From positions 41,554 through 105,553 of the forward strand of contig JANXZG010000135.1 in the NCBI GenBank assembly GCA_025355645.1: DNA of 64,000 nt, in the 5' to 3' direction. Numbering within the stretch: position 1 is the first letter of the stretch; the number at the start of each line of letters is the position of its first letter. This document shows positions 53,728 to 63,425 of this stretch, piece after piece. The notes under the pieces were generated by a model. That model saw only the letters and a list, made by a program, of their open reading frames with translations, was not told where the DNA came from and did no database searches. The translations under genes and the position numbers were made by a program. Source of the stretch: Gammaproteobacteria bacterium. GTDB taxonomy: Bacteria > Pseudomonadota > Gammaproteobacteria > Steroidobacterales > Steroidobacteraceae.

Positions 53728-55040
53728 TGGCCCAGCGTGCCTTGATGATCGCGGCGCCGGCATCGGGCCAGGGCAAGACCAGCGTGACGGTGGGGCTCGC
53801 CCGAAAACTCGCGCGCTCCGTGCAACGTGTGCGCGTATTCAAGACCGGCGCCGATTTTCTGGATCCGCTGATCCTCGCTCGCGCCAGCGGGCACCCTGTG
53901 CATGTGCTGGACCTATGGATGGGAGGTGCGCCGCACTGCTGGCGGCTGCTGCAGAGCGCCGCACGCGAGGCGGACATCCTGCTGGTCGAGGGCGTCATGG
54001 GCCTGTACGACGGCACGCCCTGCTCGGCCGACCTTGCGCGGCAGTTTGGTCTTCCGGTGCTCGCGGTCATCGATGCGCGTGCGATGGCCCAGACGATCGG
54101 CGCCCTGGCCATGGGCTTGCGTGACTTCGGCCCGGTAAACCTTGCCGGCGTCATCGGCAATGGCGTCGCAGGACCAGGGCACGCGCGCATGCTGGCAGAT
54201 GCCCTGGGCTCCATACCGATGCTGGCACAACTGCCGTCCCTGACGGTTGCGTTGCCCGAGCGTCACCTTGGGCTCGTAGCGGCCGACGAGGTGGATGATC
54301 TTGAGTCGATCATCGAAGCGCTGGCGGATAACCTGGTCATCGATGGCAAGCACTGGGAGCTCATCGGTCCGTGGGAATTGCCGGAGCCCGTGGAGTTCGA
54401 CTCGCCGGCCCCGGACCCTACGACCGCCAAGCAGCCGCTCGCCGGCGCGACGATTGCGATTGCGCGGGACTTGGCGTTTGCATTTGTGTACCCAGCTAAT
54501 GTCGACTGCCTGCAGCGACTGGGTGCCGCAATCGCCTGGTTCTCGCCGCTCGCGGACGAGTCCGTTCCTGCGGCCGCGAATGGCGTGTGGATGCCGGGCG
54601 GGTACCCCGAATTGCACGGCGAGCGCCTGTCGAAGGCGCTGCACTTCCAGCGCTCGGTCAGAGAAGCGCACGATGCCGGCCTACCTATGCTGGCCGAGTG
54701 CGGCGGCATGATGGCCCTGGCTGATTCACTGCTCGACCTGCAGGGTCGGCGCTGGCCGATGGCGGCTATTTTTCCGGGCGTCACCCGCATGCATGCGGAG
54801 TTTCGCGCAATCGGCCTGCAGGGTTGGCGGACGCCGCATGGTGAGCTGCGCGGGCGCACGTTCCATCACTCGAGCCTTGCGAGCCCGATCGCGGAGCTCG
54901 CCCGCACGGTCTGCCATCCGTCCGGAAACCCGGGCGAGCGCATCTATCGTCATGGCTCGCTGACCGCAAGTTATTTCCATGCATATTTTTATTCCTGCCC
55001 CGCAGCAATCTGCGCTCTGTTTGGCGCAGCCGCTCATTAG
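53724..55040 (+). CDS. cobB: Cobyrinate a,c-diamide synthase
   Basis: 438 residues in the CobB/CbiA family, which amidates the a and c side chains of cobyrinate with glutamine and ATP. The N-terminal ATP-binding domain has IAAPASGQGKTSVTVGLARK, KTGADFLDPLIL and LVEGVMGLYDG. The glutamine amidotransferase domain has WMPGGYPELHGERL, the catalytic cysteine in LAECGGMMALADSL and the late histidine in ASYFHAYFYS. The start is GTG 53724 or ATG 53727, overlapping the upstream stop. No other corrin-ring genes are in the window, so this gene may serve salvage or act with a pathway encoded elsewhere. Confidence 0.93.
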   Translation: MMAQRALMIAAPASGQGKTSVTVGLARKLARSVQRVRVFKTGADFLDPLILARASGHPVHVLDLWMGGAPHCWRLLQSAAREADILLVEGVMGLYDGTPCSADLARQFGLPVLAVIDARAMAQTIGALAMGLRDFGPVNLAGVIGNGVAGPGHARMLADALGSIPMLAQLPSLTVALPERHLGLVAADEVDDLESIIEALADNLVIDGKHWELIGPWELPEPVEFDSPAPDPTTAKQPLAGATIAIARDLAFAFVYPANVDCLQRLGAAIAWFSPLADESVPAAANGVWMPGGYPELHGERLSKALHFQRSVREAHDAGLPMLAECGGMMALADSLLDLQGRRWPMAAIFPGVTRMHAEFRAIGLQGWRTPHGELRGRTFHHSSLASPIAELARTVCHPSGNPGERIYRHGSLTASYFHAYFYSCPAAICALFGAAAH

Positions 55041-55092
55041 CAGGCGCGCGGCACCTGCGTATAATGCGATCATGCCGAGAATGGACATCTGA

Positions 55093-55743
55093 ATGGCCCG
55101 CGAGCCCTTAAGTAATACATCGAAGCTCGGCAAGCGCGAACTGGGCAGCCTGAGCGAGCGCACCTTTGCACATTATGAGCAGCGCGCCGAGGATTTTCGC
55201 ACCAGCACGGCTGATCACGACGTCAGCCAGAACATTGATGCACTGCTGCGGCACATCGTGGCAACGCCGCCGTTCACGATCCTTGATTTTGGCTGCGGGC
55301 CGGGGCGTGACCTGAAGGCTTTCAAGTCGCTTGGACATCGTCCGGTAGGGCTCGATGGCACGGCGCGCTTCGCGGCCATGGCGCGGCAGGACAGTGGCTG
55401 TGAGGTCCTGCACCAGGACTTCCTCGCCCTTGACCTGCCCGCAGGGCGCTTCGACGGCATTTTCGCCAATGCCTCGCTGTTTCACGTGCCATCCCAGGAA
55501 CTGCCACGTGTGCTGGGGGAATTGCATGCTTCGCTGAAGAGCGGAGGCGTGCTGTTCAGCTCCAATCCGCGGGGCCACAATGAGGAAGGCTGGGATGGCG
55601 AGCGCTATAGCGTGCACCACGACCTCGATAGCTGGCGGCGCTACCTGACCGCGGCCAAATTCACCGAACTGGAACACTACTACCGGCCCACGGGACTTCC
55701 GCGCGATCAACAGCCGTGGCTTGCCAGCGCCTGGCGACGATGA
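55093..55743 (+). CDS. Class I SAM-dependent methyltransferase
   Basis: 216 residues. The Rossmann methyltransferase motif I is ILDFGCGPGRDLKAFKSLGH (about residue 63), followed by GLDGTARFAAMARQ (motif II) and FDGIFANASLFHVPSQELPR (motif IV/post). The rest is LHASLKSGGVLFSSNPRGHN. The substrate is unknown. It lies 52 bases after cobB on the same strand and may share its transcript. A role in corrinoid metabolism is possible but unsupported by motifs. Confidence 0.88.
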   Translation: MAREPLSNTSKLGKRELGSLSERTFAHYEQRAEDFRTSTADHDVSQNIDALLRHIVATPPFTILDFGCGPGRDLKAFKSLGHRPVGLDGTARFAAMARQDSGCEVLHQDFLALDLPAGRFDGIFANASLFHVPSQELPRVLGELHASLKSGGVLFSSNPRGHNEEGWDGERYSVHHDLDSWRRYLTAAKFTELEHYYRPTGLPRDQQPWLASAWRR

Positions 55744-55785
55744 GATCCGCGGTGCGAAGCTTTGCAGCTGATCCTTTGCAACATG

Positions 55786-55804
55786 AATTCGCGGCTCGCG
55801 AATT
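55786..55804. repeat. Perfect inverted repeat downstream of the methyltransferase
   Basis: AATTCGCG-GCT-CGCGAATT: eight pairs with a three-base loop, 43 bases after the methyltransferase stop. It is either a stem-loop at the 3' end of the transcript or a protein-binding palindrome. The rest of 55744-56012 shows no recognisable gene; its open frames have no family features. Confidence 0.55.
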
Positions 55805-56012
55805 TCGCCGGCGCGATCCTCGCTCAATCTAACGACCCAGCGCACGACAGGGGCCCCGCCGACCGGAAAATCTCGCAAGCTGGTGCGCACGTTCGCATCA
55901 AGCCTGCTGCGATTCTCACCCGATCGGAATTACGGATGCGATCTCGAAGCCCGCCTGGGCGCGGCATTTATAGAAGGCGCGACTTGTTACCCATTCGCGC
56001 TCCTGGCGAGGA

Positions 56013-58217
56013 TCAGCGGCTCCTCGATGCCCGGGCCCCCGAAATCCCGGATGCCCACAGAAACAAGGCCAGCGAACGACCGGTCATTCCATAGGCATCC
56101 GAGGGGCGCCCGTGGTAGCTGGGTATTTTGCAGGGCTGGTTGGTGTCGAGCTCAAGGCGCCATAGGGTCTCTCCCTCAAACGCTGGCAACGTAAATTTGA
56201 TCAGGTCATGATGCGAGTTCAGCACGATCAACATGGCCGCCTCCGTGCCGCGCTGCCGAACGCCCGTTGGCCGGGCGCGGCCGTCAATGAGCATCCCGAA
56301 GCAGCGCATTGCAGCGTCGGCCCAATCGGCGGTCTGCATTTCAGCGCCGCTGGCATTAATCCAGGTCACGTCCTTAACACCGAGCTCCGTGTCTTCATTG
56401 CCGGTCAGAAAAAGATTCCGGCGTAGCACCGGATATTGATGCCGCAGCGCGCAGAGTTTTTGCACAAATCCGATCAGCCCCGAATTTGCCTCCATGAGTT
56501 GCCAGTCGATCCAGCTGATTTCATTGTCCTGTGCATAGGCATTGTTGTTACCCTGCTGAGTGCGCGCAAATTCGTCGCCTGCCAGCAGCATCGGCGTGCC
56601 TTGGGAGAGCAGCAGTGTGCCCAGCATATTGCGCAGCTGTCGCTTGCGCAGCGCATTGATGGCCAGGTCAGCCGTCGGCCCTTCGGCCCCGCAATTCCAG
56701 GACCGATTATCGCTGCTGCCATCGCGATTCTCTTCCCCATTCGCCTCATTGTGTTTATCGTTATACGTAACGACGTCATTCAACGTGAAGCCGTCATGGG
56801 CGGTAATAAAATTCACACACGCCCAGGGACGACGGCCCAGTCGATTGAAGATGTCACCAGAGGCGCAAAGGCGTTGGGCCATATCGCCGGCCGATGACTC
56901 CCCCTTCCAGAAATCACGCACGGTATCCCGATACCGGTCATTCCATTCCGCCCAACCCGGCGGGAAGCCGCCGACCTGATACCCTCCCGGTCCGCAATCC
57001 CACGGCTCCGCGATCAACTTTGCCGTGCGCAGGACCGGGTCCTGGGTTACGGCCTTCAGGAATCCGCTCTGTGTGTCGAAGCCGTCGGGCTCTCGCGCGA
57101 GAATGGTGCCGAGGTCGAAGCGGAACCCGTCCACGTGCAGCTCATTGACCCAATAACGCAGGCTGTCGGTCACCATCTGGATCACCAGTGGGTTCGACAG
57201 ATTCAATGTGTTGCCGGTGCCAGTGTCATTGATGTAGAACCGCGGCGTATCAGGCAGCAGCCGATAGTAGGAGGCGTTGTCGATTCCTTTGAAGGACAGC
57301 GTGGGTCCCCGCTCATTGCCCTCGGCCGTGTGGTTATAGACGACGTCCAAGATGACTTCCATGCCGGCATCATGAAAATTCGCCACCATCTCCTTGACTT
57401 CCCGCAGCGTCTGGTCGGGCGCAGACGCGTAACGAGTGTCGGGGGCGAAGAATCCGATGGAATTGTATCCCCAGTAATTCGTGAGCCCTTTATCAAGCAG
57501 GTGGCTGTCGTTGATGAAGGCATGAATCGGCAGCAGCTCCACGGTACTGACACCGAGACTCTTGATGTAATTCACTACCGCTTTGCTGCCGAGGCCGGCA
57601 TATGTTCCGCGCAGGTTTTCTGGCACGGCCGGGTGCAGCTGTGTGAACCCCTTGACGTGCAGCTCATAGACGATCGTCCGGTCCCACGGAATACCCCGCG
57701 AGCGCGGCTGCCCCTTCCAGTCGAAATTCGGGTCCACCACGACGCACTTGGGCATGAACTGCGCGCTGTCCCGTTCATCGAACGAAAGATCTTCCTCTTT
57801 CGCCCCGATCGTATAGCCAAAAAGTTCCGGGCCCCACTTCAACTGGCCCGTGTGCGCTCGCGCGTAGGGGTCTAGCAGCAACTTATTGGGATTGAATCGA
57901 TGGCCCTCGAGCGGTGCGTAAGGCCCCGAAACCCGGTATCCGTACACAGAGCCGGGCCCGACCTCTGGGATATAGCCATGCCATACCAGGTCGGTGTACT
58001 CCGGCAACGCGATTCGCTCGAGTTCACTGCCACCGTGCGCATCAAAAAGACACACCTCCACTTTGGTGGCGTTGGCCGAGAACAGCGTGAAGTTGGTGCC
58101 CTTCCCATCCCAGATTGCGCCATGCGCAGCGGGGCTGCCCTCCTTGACCCGACCAGCGAGCCCTTTCGACAAACTGCTCTCCCTTAACCCAGTTATTAAA
58201 AATAAATCGAAAGACAT
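56013..58217 (-). CDS. glgX: Glycogen debranching enzyme GlgX
   Basis: 734 residues of the GH13 isoamylase type, hydrolysing alpha-1,6 branches in glycogen. An N-terminal CBM48-like domain (GKGTNFTLFSANATKVEVCL) is followed by the barrel with YELHVKGFTQLHPAVPE, EVILDVVYNHTAEGNERGPT, the nucleophile region DGFRFDLGTILARE, the acid/base region IAEPWDCGPGGYQVGGFPPG and FITAHDGFTLNDVV. The ATG at 58217 has no ribosome site; a TTG at 58172 has GGGAG upstream and may be the true start. The C-terminal residues after DAYGMTGRSLALF are probably divergent. It lies 58 bases downstream of the nucleotidyltransferase on the same strand. Confidence 0.94.
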   Translation of the reverse strand: MSFDLFLITGLRESSLSKGLAGRVKEGSPAAHGAIWDGKGTNFTLFSANATKVEVCLFDAHGGSELERIALPEYTDLVWHGYIPEVGPGSVYGYRVSGPYAPLEGHRFNPNKLLLDPYARAHTGQLKWGPELFGYTIGAKEEDLSFDERDSAQFMPKCVVVDPNFDWKGQPRSRGIPWDRTIVYELHVKGFTQLHPAVPENLRGTYAGLGSKAVVNYIKSLGVSTVELLPIHAFINDSHLLDKGLTNYWGYNSIGFFAPDTRYASAPDQTLREVKEMVANFHDAGMEVILDVVYNHTAEGNERGPTLSFKGIDNASYYRLLPDTPRFYINDTGTGNTLNLSNPLVIQMVTDSLRYWVNELHVDGFRFDLGTILAREPDGFDTQSGFLKAVTQDPVLRTAKLIAEPWDCGPGGYQVGGFPPGWAEWNDRYRDTVRDFWKGESSAGDMAQRLCASGDIFNRLGRRPWACVNFITAHDGFTLNDVVTYNDKHNEANGEENRDGSSDNRSWNCGAEGPTADLAINALRKRQLRNMLGTLLLSQGTPMLLAGDEFARTQQGNNNAYAQDNEISWIDWQLMEANSGLIGFVQKLCALRHQYPVLRRNLFLTGNEDTELGVKDVTWINASGAEMQTADWADAAMRCFGMLIDGRARPTGVRQRGTEAAMLIVLNSHHDLIKFTLPAFEGETLWRLELDTNQPCKIPSYHGRPSDAYGMTGRSLALFLWASGISGARASRSR

Positions 58218-58275
58218 CGACGCCGGGCGAGCGCAGGACCTTAGGGCTGCGGCATCTGCGCCAACGTGCTCGCAG

Positions 58276-59238
58276 CTAACAAGTTGCCTGATAGCGGGCG
58301 CTTAAGTCCAAGAATCGCGAGGGCGGCTCCGTTGCAACCGCGCCGGCGCCCATCTCGGCCGCCATCCTTCGAACCACGGCTTCGACACGCTTTGGGGTCC
58401 CGAGGTCGGTCCATCCGCACCGCGGGACACGAATGACCCGCAGCTGCGTGGCCTGCACCTCAAGGATGTCGCGCGAAAAGTCGATCGGTGCCAGTGACTG
58501 GTACAAATTGGGGATGGCCTCGCGATCGCCCTGTGCTTGGCGCTCCAGCGCTTTGCGCATGCGCACCACCGCCGCGACGCAGGTTTTTTCGAATAGTGCC
58601 AGGATCGCACTGATGGAGCCGACCAGAATAAAGAGATTGCAAAGCGCGCCAATCGACATCAATTCGCGGGCATATTCTGCGCTGGGCTTTTCCTTGAACC
58701 CCGCGATGCCGGCGGGCAAGCCCCGCATCCTGCCCGCCGGCAGGATGTAGCCCAGTTCCGGATCGGGACCTTCCGGGTCGGCGCCCAGCAGGTAGCAGTC
58801 TTCGGGCGTCGCGCGCGCAAGGTTGACCGCCGAGCGCAGCGCGCGAGTCAACGCCTTTTCATCGCGAAAGTAGTGATCGGCCGGCAGCACGGTGACTGTG
58901 GCGTTCGGATTCAGCCGCTCGAGCCTCAGTAGCGCAAACAGAATTCCGTACGCGGTCCCTCGATTCTGGGGCTGTACAAAGACATGTGCCTCGTTGCATT
59001 GCGCCAATGCCGATGACCACCAGCGGCGATGCTGCGCGGCTACAACCATGGCTATTTGCGTGGGCATTGCGACGCTCTGTGCTCGCTTGATCGCATCTTG
59101 GAGCAGGCAGGAGTCACCCTTTAGCGAGCAATATTGTTTCGGGATGGTCACCCCGTCGCCAGTGGTCGTCACTTCGCGCAGGCGGGCCCCATCGCCCCCG
59201 GCCAGAATCAGTCCCCAGCTATCCAAGATGCCTTTCAA
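58276..59238 (-). CDS. Sugar-1-phosphate nucleotidyltransferase (mannose-1-phosphate guanylyltransferase-like)
   Basis: About 320 residues. The N-terminal nucleotide-binding motif is GLILAGGDGARLREVTTTGD followed by VTIPKQYCSL. VFVQPQNRGTAYGILFALLR, VTVLPADHYFRDE and IAGFKEKPSAEYARELMSIG follow, and the metal-binding late region is VPRCGWTDLGTPKRVEAVVR. The pattern is that of mannose-1-phosphate guanylyltransferases without the isomerase domain. Exact sugar and nucleotide are inferred. I chose TTG at 59238 because GAGGAAA lies just upstream; the frame is open to 59280 (TTG). It precedes glgX in the same direction. Confidence 0.83.
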   Translation of the reverse strand: MKGILDSWGLILAGGDGARLREVTTTGDGVTIPKQYCSLKGDSCLLQDAIKRAQSVAMPTQIAMVVAAQHRRWWSSALAQCNEAHVFVQPQNRGTAYGILFALLRLERLNPNATVTVLPADHYFRDEKALTRALRSAVNLARATPEDCYLLGADPEGPDPELGYILPAGRMRGLPAGIAGFKEKPSAEYARELMSIGALCNLFILVGSISAILALFEKTCVAAVVRMRKALERQAQGDREAIPNLYQSLAPIDFSRDILEVQATQLRVIRVPRCGWTDLGTPKRVEAVVRRMAAEMGAGAVATEPPSRFLDLSARYQATC

Positions 59239-59387
59239 GGTGGTTTCCTCGCCGGTTCTTTCAGGCTGCACTGTGCGCAACCGGGTCGGCTATAGCCAGT
59301 CGGACCCGGATGATTAGCGCGTGGGAATTGTCCGATGCGAGCGCCTGAAGAGCGGTCATTGGGACGCATGCGCATCGGGATTTATAC

Positions 59388-59425
59388 GTTGCGCGAGCAC
59401 GCTCGAGCGCTCGACTGAGCGCAAC
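59388..59425 (-). terminator. GC-rich hairpin abutting the sensor kinase stop
   Basis: GTTGCGC (59388-59394) pairs with GCGCAAC (59419-59425), and the interior holds the perfect palindrome CGAGCGCTCG. The right arm touches the TAG stop at 59425-59427. No T run follows on the minus strand. The remainder of the gap 59239-59387 shows nothing recognisable. Confidence 0.45.
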
Positions 59426-62400
59426 TACCCGCGAGCGAGGTAAGCCTCCAGTGCGTCGCTATTGACGGGCTTGGTTAGATGCTGGTCAAAGCCCGCGTCG
59501 AGCGCGAGTTGCCGGTCGCTCTCTTGCCCCCAGCCGGTCAATGCGATCAGGCAAATGCCGCTTCCCCATGGTTCGCGGCGCACCGCCTGGGCAACTTCAT
59601 ACCCATTTAGGTGAGGCATCCCGATGTCCAATAAAATGGTGTCCGGGCGGAACGTTTGAGCCACGGACAAAGCTGCCCGCCCATCGTGCGCGACTCGCAC
59701 GTCATGTCCGGCCAACTCCAGGATCATCGCCAGGCTCACGGCGGCGTCCTGATTGTCATCCGCCACCAGAATGCGGCGGCCTATCGGCGATGGCGTGACC
59801 GCATTGACGATGGGCATCGCAAACGAATCGGGGCGTGCTGTCGGCACCTTTACAACGAACTCGCTGCCATGCCCCAGGCCCTCGCTCTTGGCTTCGACAG
59901 TGCCGCCATGCAGTTCGATCAGGCCGCTCACCAGCGCAAGCCCGATACCGAGCCCGCCTTCCGAGCGAGTCGAAGCGCCTTCCACCTGGGAAAACATGGC
60001 GAAAATTCCCTTGAGCGACTCGGCAGGAATACCGATGCCATCGTCTTTTACCGACAATGACAGCGTGCTGCCCTCGAGGCGACTCGAGAGGGTGATGCGG
60101 CCCCCTGGGTCAGTGTATTTGGCAGCATTCGTCAGCAGATTGCAGAGCACTTGCGAGAAACGAAGCGGGTCCGCATCGAGAGTCACCGGGTCCGCAGGCA
60201 GGCTCACCGTAAGCTGATGGCTCTTGCCTTCGAGCAGGGGAAGGGAAGCTTCGACCGCTGAGTCGACTACGCTGTTCAGTGTGATTAGCTGCTTCTTGAG
60301 TTCGAGCTTGCCCTGCGTGATACGGGCGACATCGAGCAGATCGTCCAGCAACCACGCCATATGCTTGACCTGGCGCTGTATCACGTTTTGCGCCCACTGC
60401 AGCTGCTCGTTGCCTATCCTTGGAGAGCCCAGCATCTGCGCCGCGTTGCGGATGGGCGCGAGCGGGTTACGCAGTTCATGCGCCAGCGTCGCCAAAAAAA
60501 CATCTTTGCGCCGATCCGCCTCAAGCAGCGCAATTTCCGCTTCCTTTCGGTCGGTATCATCGAAGGCTACGCCGACGTTTCTGACCGCGGCGCCCGATTC
60601 ATCGTACAAGAACCGGCCTACGACACGCAGCCAGCGCACCGCACCATTGTCTGCGCGAATGATGCGGAACTGTTGGGAAAAAAGCGAGCGGCTATTGCGT
60701 GAGTTTGAGAATGCCGCTTCGACCGCCGCAAAGTCGGCCGGATATACCTGCTCGCGCCAGCTCTGGTAAGTCGCATGGTTCGACTCGTTCGGAACCAGTC
60801 CCAGTAACAGGAACAGCGAGCGGCTCCAGCGCATGTCCTGGGTTCTGAGGTCAAGGTCCCAGGTCCCCATGCCGGCTTCATCGACGGCAATGCGCAGCCG
60901 TTCGTCGTTTATCTTGATGTTCTCGATAGCGGCACGGCGCAGCTGACTCAAGCGGATGTGGGTATCGATGCGCGCGGTCAATTCACGAGCACCGAAGGGT
61001 TTGATCAGGTAATCATCCGCTCCCACGTCGATTCCTTCGATCCGGGATTCCTCACCGGCGCGCGCCGAGAGAAATATGATCGGAATCGTGTTGGTGGATG
61101 ACCGGGCGCGCAAGGCCTTCAGCAGCCCAAAGCCATCGAGCCGCGGCATCATCACGTCGGACAACACGAGGTCTGGCCGCAGTCCCTGGTCGACCAGATC
61201 GAGCGCGTTCTGGCCATCTTCCGCCGAGATCACTGAATATCGCGGCGCCAATAATCGGCTGACGTATTCACGCATGTCGCGATTGTCGTCGACCAGCAAG
61301 ACGCTCGGCTTGTTTGTCGCGTCGGTTACTGGCTCGGATGCGTCGGGTGGGGCAAGCCCAAGTTTTACGCCGCTTAGCTCCGGGCCTGAAAAATCCGGCA
61401 TCCACCGCTGCGCCTCGTCAAGGAACGCGCGGGCGCTGCTCGCGCTCGCACTGACCCCCCTCGCTTGCGCGACCTGCACTCCCGGCAGATGTGCCGCTCC
61501 GAAAGGAACGCGCACCCGAAAAGTGCTACCGCGCCCTGGTGCGCTCTCGACCTCGATCGAGCCGCCATGCAGCTTGATCAATTCGCGCACCAGAGACAGC
61601 CCAATTCCTGAGCCCTCATGGGTGCGGCCCACCGCGCCGGGAACGCGATAAAAGCGGTTGAAGAGCTGCGGCAGAGCCTCCGGCGGAATGCCCGAGCCGG
61701 TGTCCGCGACGAGCAACTCGGCAGCGCCGTCGGACACGCGCAGTTCGACGCGAATTTCGCCATCTAAGGTATATTTCAGGGCGTTCGATAACAGGTTGAG
61801 GACGATCTTTTCCCACATCTCCCGATCAACATAAACGGGCTCCGAAAGCGTAGTGCAGCTGACAAAATAACGAATGCCTGCCTGTTCCACGGCGGAGCGA
61901 AAGACACTCGCCAGCTCCTCGGTCAGCGCGGCAAGGTCGGTTGGCATGTACTGCGCCTGGGCACGCCCGGCTTCGATACGCGAAAAATCGAGCAGGGTAT
62001 TGACGAGCCGGAGTAGCCGCAACGCATTACGGTGCGCGCTCTCGAGCGCCGCACCGCTCAAGCCTTGCGCCGGGTGGCGCCGGGCTTCCTCGAGCGGACC
62101 TAACAGGAGCGTGAGCGGGGTCCTGAATTCGTGGGACACGTTGGAGAAGAAGGCGGTCTTGGCACGATCAATTTCAGCCAGCGCTTCGGCACGCGCGCGC
62201 TCCGTTTCGTAGGCTTGTGCGTCGGCGATCGCGGCCGCGAACTGTCGCACAATCAAGTCGAAAAAACCCCTATAGGCATCGTCCAGCGGCCGGCGCGGTG
62301 TCACGCCCGCGATCAGCACTGCGCTATGGGTCGAGGAGCCCTGTTTGACGGGCAAGACCAGCGCCTGCTGGATGCGATCCGGCCAAAGGAGAGAGGTGAT

Positions 62401-63237
62401 TGACCCAGGCCCTGCACGGGCAAGTTCAACAATCCTCGGTGCGGCGCTGGCGATGGCCTCGCCCATGGGCCACGGACCCGCGCGGTCGACAAGGTCAATT
62501 TGCACAGGGCGCAGTTGCGCCGGCAAGTCGCCGCAATGATGAACGAGCCGCAGATGCTCCTGCGATTGATCGAGTAGGTAGAGCGATGCGAAAGACACGT
62601 CGAGTGGATTGTTTGCCAGCACATTGACCAGGCGTTTGCCCGCTTCTTCGGTAGTTTCCGCCCGCGGGGATGCTGCCAGATCGCGCAGCACTCGCAAGCG
62701 GCGTTCCCCTATCACCCCCTCGGTCACCTCAGTCACAACGCACAGCATGCCCGCGATGCGGCTGTCGTCATCATAGATTGGGCTGTACGAGAATGTGTGG
62801 TAGCTCTCTTCGGGAAAGCCGAAGCGCTCGAGGAAAAGCGGCAGGCCTTCGTCCCATGTCGCGCGGCCCTCGTCAAGAACCCGCTGGATGCGAGGACCGA
62901 TGTCAGGCCAGATTTCCTCCCACACCTTGTCGGAACGGGCGCCGAGCACCCAGTCGCGTTTCATCCCCACGGTGGGCAGGTAGGCATCGTTGCAGAAAAA
63001 AGTCAGGTCCGGTCCCCACAGCATCCACATCGCATACCGCGAGTCGAGCATCACGCGAACAATGGTTTTAAGAGACTGCGGCCAGGTCGCGACCGATCCT
63101 AGCGGCGTCTTGTTCCAATTGAGCGCGCGCATGCGCTCGCCCATCTCACCGCCCCCGGCCAAGAACTCGCCATGACCCGTCGGGCTGGTCTCATCCGGTA
63201 GGTCGCCCGCGTGATTTTTTGGTTTCGGCACCATCAT
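59425..63237 (-). CDS. Hybrid sensor histidine kinase with two kinase cores and two receiver domains
   Basis: 1,270 residues, no clear membrane helix, so a cytoplasmic sensor. Order: PAS (about 35-190, MWMLWGPDLTFFCNDAYLPT), GAF (about 200-345), HisKA with SHEFRTPLTLLLGPLEEAR (about 370), HATPase with NLLSNALKYT and GSGIGLSLV, receiver with SVLLVDDNRDMREYVSRLLA and LSDVMMPRLDGFG (about 650-765), PAS (about 775-890, MRWSRSLFLLLGL), second HisKA with AHELRNPLAPIRNAAQML (about 910), second HATPase with NLLTNAAKYTDPGG and GLGIGLALV, and a terminal receiver with ILVADDNQDAAVSLAMILEL and LLDIGMPHLNGYE. The signal is unknown and no output regulator is adjacent. It is divergent from a cupin gene. Confidence 0.93.
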   Translation of the reverse strand: MMVPKPKNHAGDLPDETSPTGHGEFLAGGGEMGERMRALNWNKTPLGSVATWPQSLKTIVRVMLDSRYAMWMLWGPDLTFFCNDAYLPTVGMKRDWVLGARSDKVWEEIWPDIGPRIQRVLDEGRATWDEGLPLFLERFGFPEESYHTFSYSPIYDDDSRIAGMLCVVTEVTEGVIGERRLRVLRDLAASPRAETTEEAGKRLVNVLANNPLDVSFASLYLLDQSQEHLRLVHHCGDLPAQLRPVQIDLVDRAGPWPMGEAIASAAPRIVELARAGPGSITSLLWPDRIQQALVLPVKQGSSTHSAVLIAGVTPRRPLDDAYRGFFDLIVRQFAAAIADAQAYETERARAEALAEIDRAKTAFFSNVSHEFRTPLTLLLGPLEEARRHPAQGLSGAALESAHRNALRLLRLVNTLLDFSRIEAGRAQAQYMPTDLAALTEELASVFRSAVEQAGIRYFVSCTTLSEPVYVDREMWEKIVLNLLSNALKYTLDGEIRVELRVSDGAAELLVADTGSGIPPEALPQLFNRFYRVPGAVGRTHEGSGIGLSLVRELIKLHGGSIEVESAPGRGSTFRVRVPFGAAHLPGVQVAQARGVSASASSARAFLDEAQRWMPDFSGPELSGVKLGLAPPDASEPVTDATNKPSVLLVDDNRDMREYVSRLLAPRYSVISAEDGQNALDLVDQGLRPDLVLSDVMMPRLDGFGLLKALRARSSTNTIPIIFLSARAGEESRIEGIDVGADDYLIKPFGARELTARIDTHIRLSQLRRAAIENIKINDERLRIAVDEAGMGTWDLDLRTQDMRWSRSLFLLLGLVPNESNHATYQSWREQVYPADFAAVEAAFSNSRNSRSLFSQQFRIIRADNGAVRWLRVVGRFLYDESGAAVRNVGVAFDDTDRKEAEIALLEADRRKDVFLATLAHELRNPLAPIRNAAQMLGSPRIGNEQLQWAQNVIQRQVKHMAWLLDDLLDVARITQGKLELKKQLITLNSVVDSAVEASLPLLEGKSHQLTVSLPADPVTLDADPLRFSQVLCNLLTNAAKYTDPGGRITLSSRLEGSTLSLSVKDDGIGIPAESLKGIFAMFSQVEGASTRSEGGLGIGLALVSGLIELHGGTVEAKSEGLGHGSEFVVKVPTARPDSFAMPIVNAVTPSPIGRRILVADDNQDAAVSLAMILELAGHDVRVAHDGRAALSVAQTFRPDTILLDIGMPHLNGYEVAQAVRREPWGSGICLIALTGWGQESDRQLALDAGFDQHLTKPVNSDALEAYLARG

Positions 63238-63425
63238 TGCTCTCGCAGTCTAGGCTGCGGCTGCATCACTGGATCGTCGATTGCCTCAAGCTTTTCCGAC
63301 GACACTGCGCACGAACGTCTGTTTCGGATGTAGGACTGGGCTGACAAGGGAAGGCGCATGGCGCACGTGGGACCCGTCCTGCGGTCTACGTACATTCCGG
63401 AAAGGCGGTTGGCTGGTGGAGAAAC

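Noticed and set aside
55762..56094. Short open frames between the methyltransferase and glgX
   Set aside because: They have no ribosome site or family features, and they run into the 3' end of glgX.
57135..57875. 246-codon open frame inside glgX on the plus strand
   Set aside because: Mirrors the reading of GlgX catalytic blocks; composition is that of an antisense frame.
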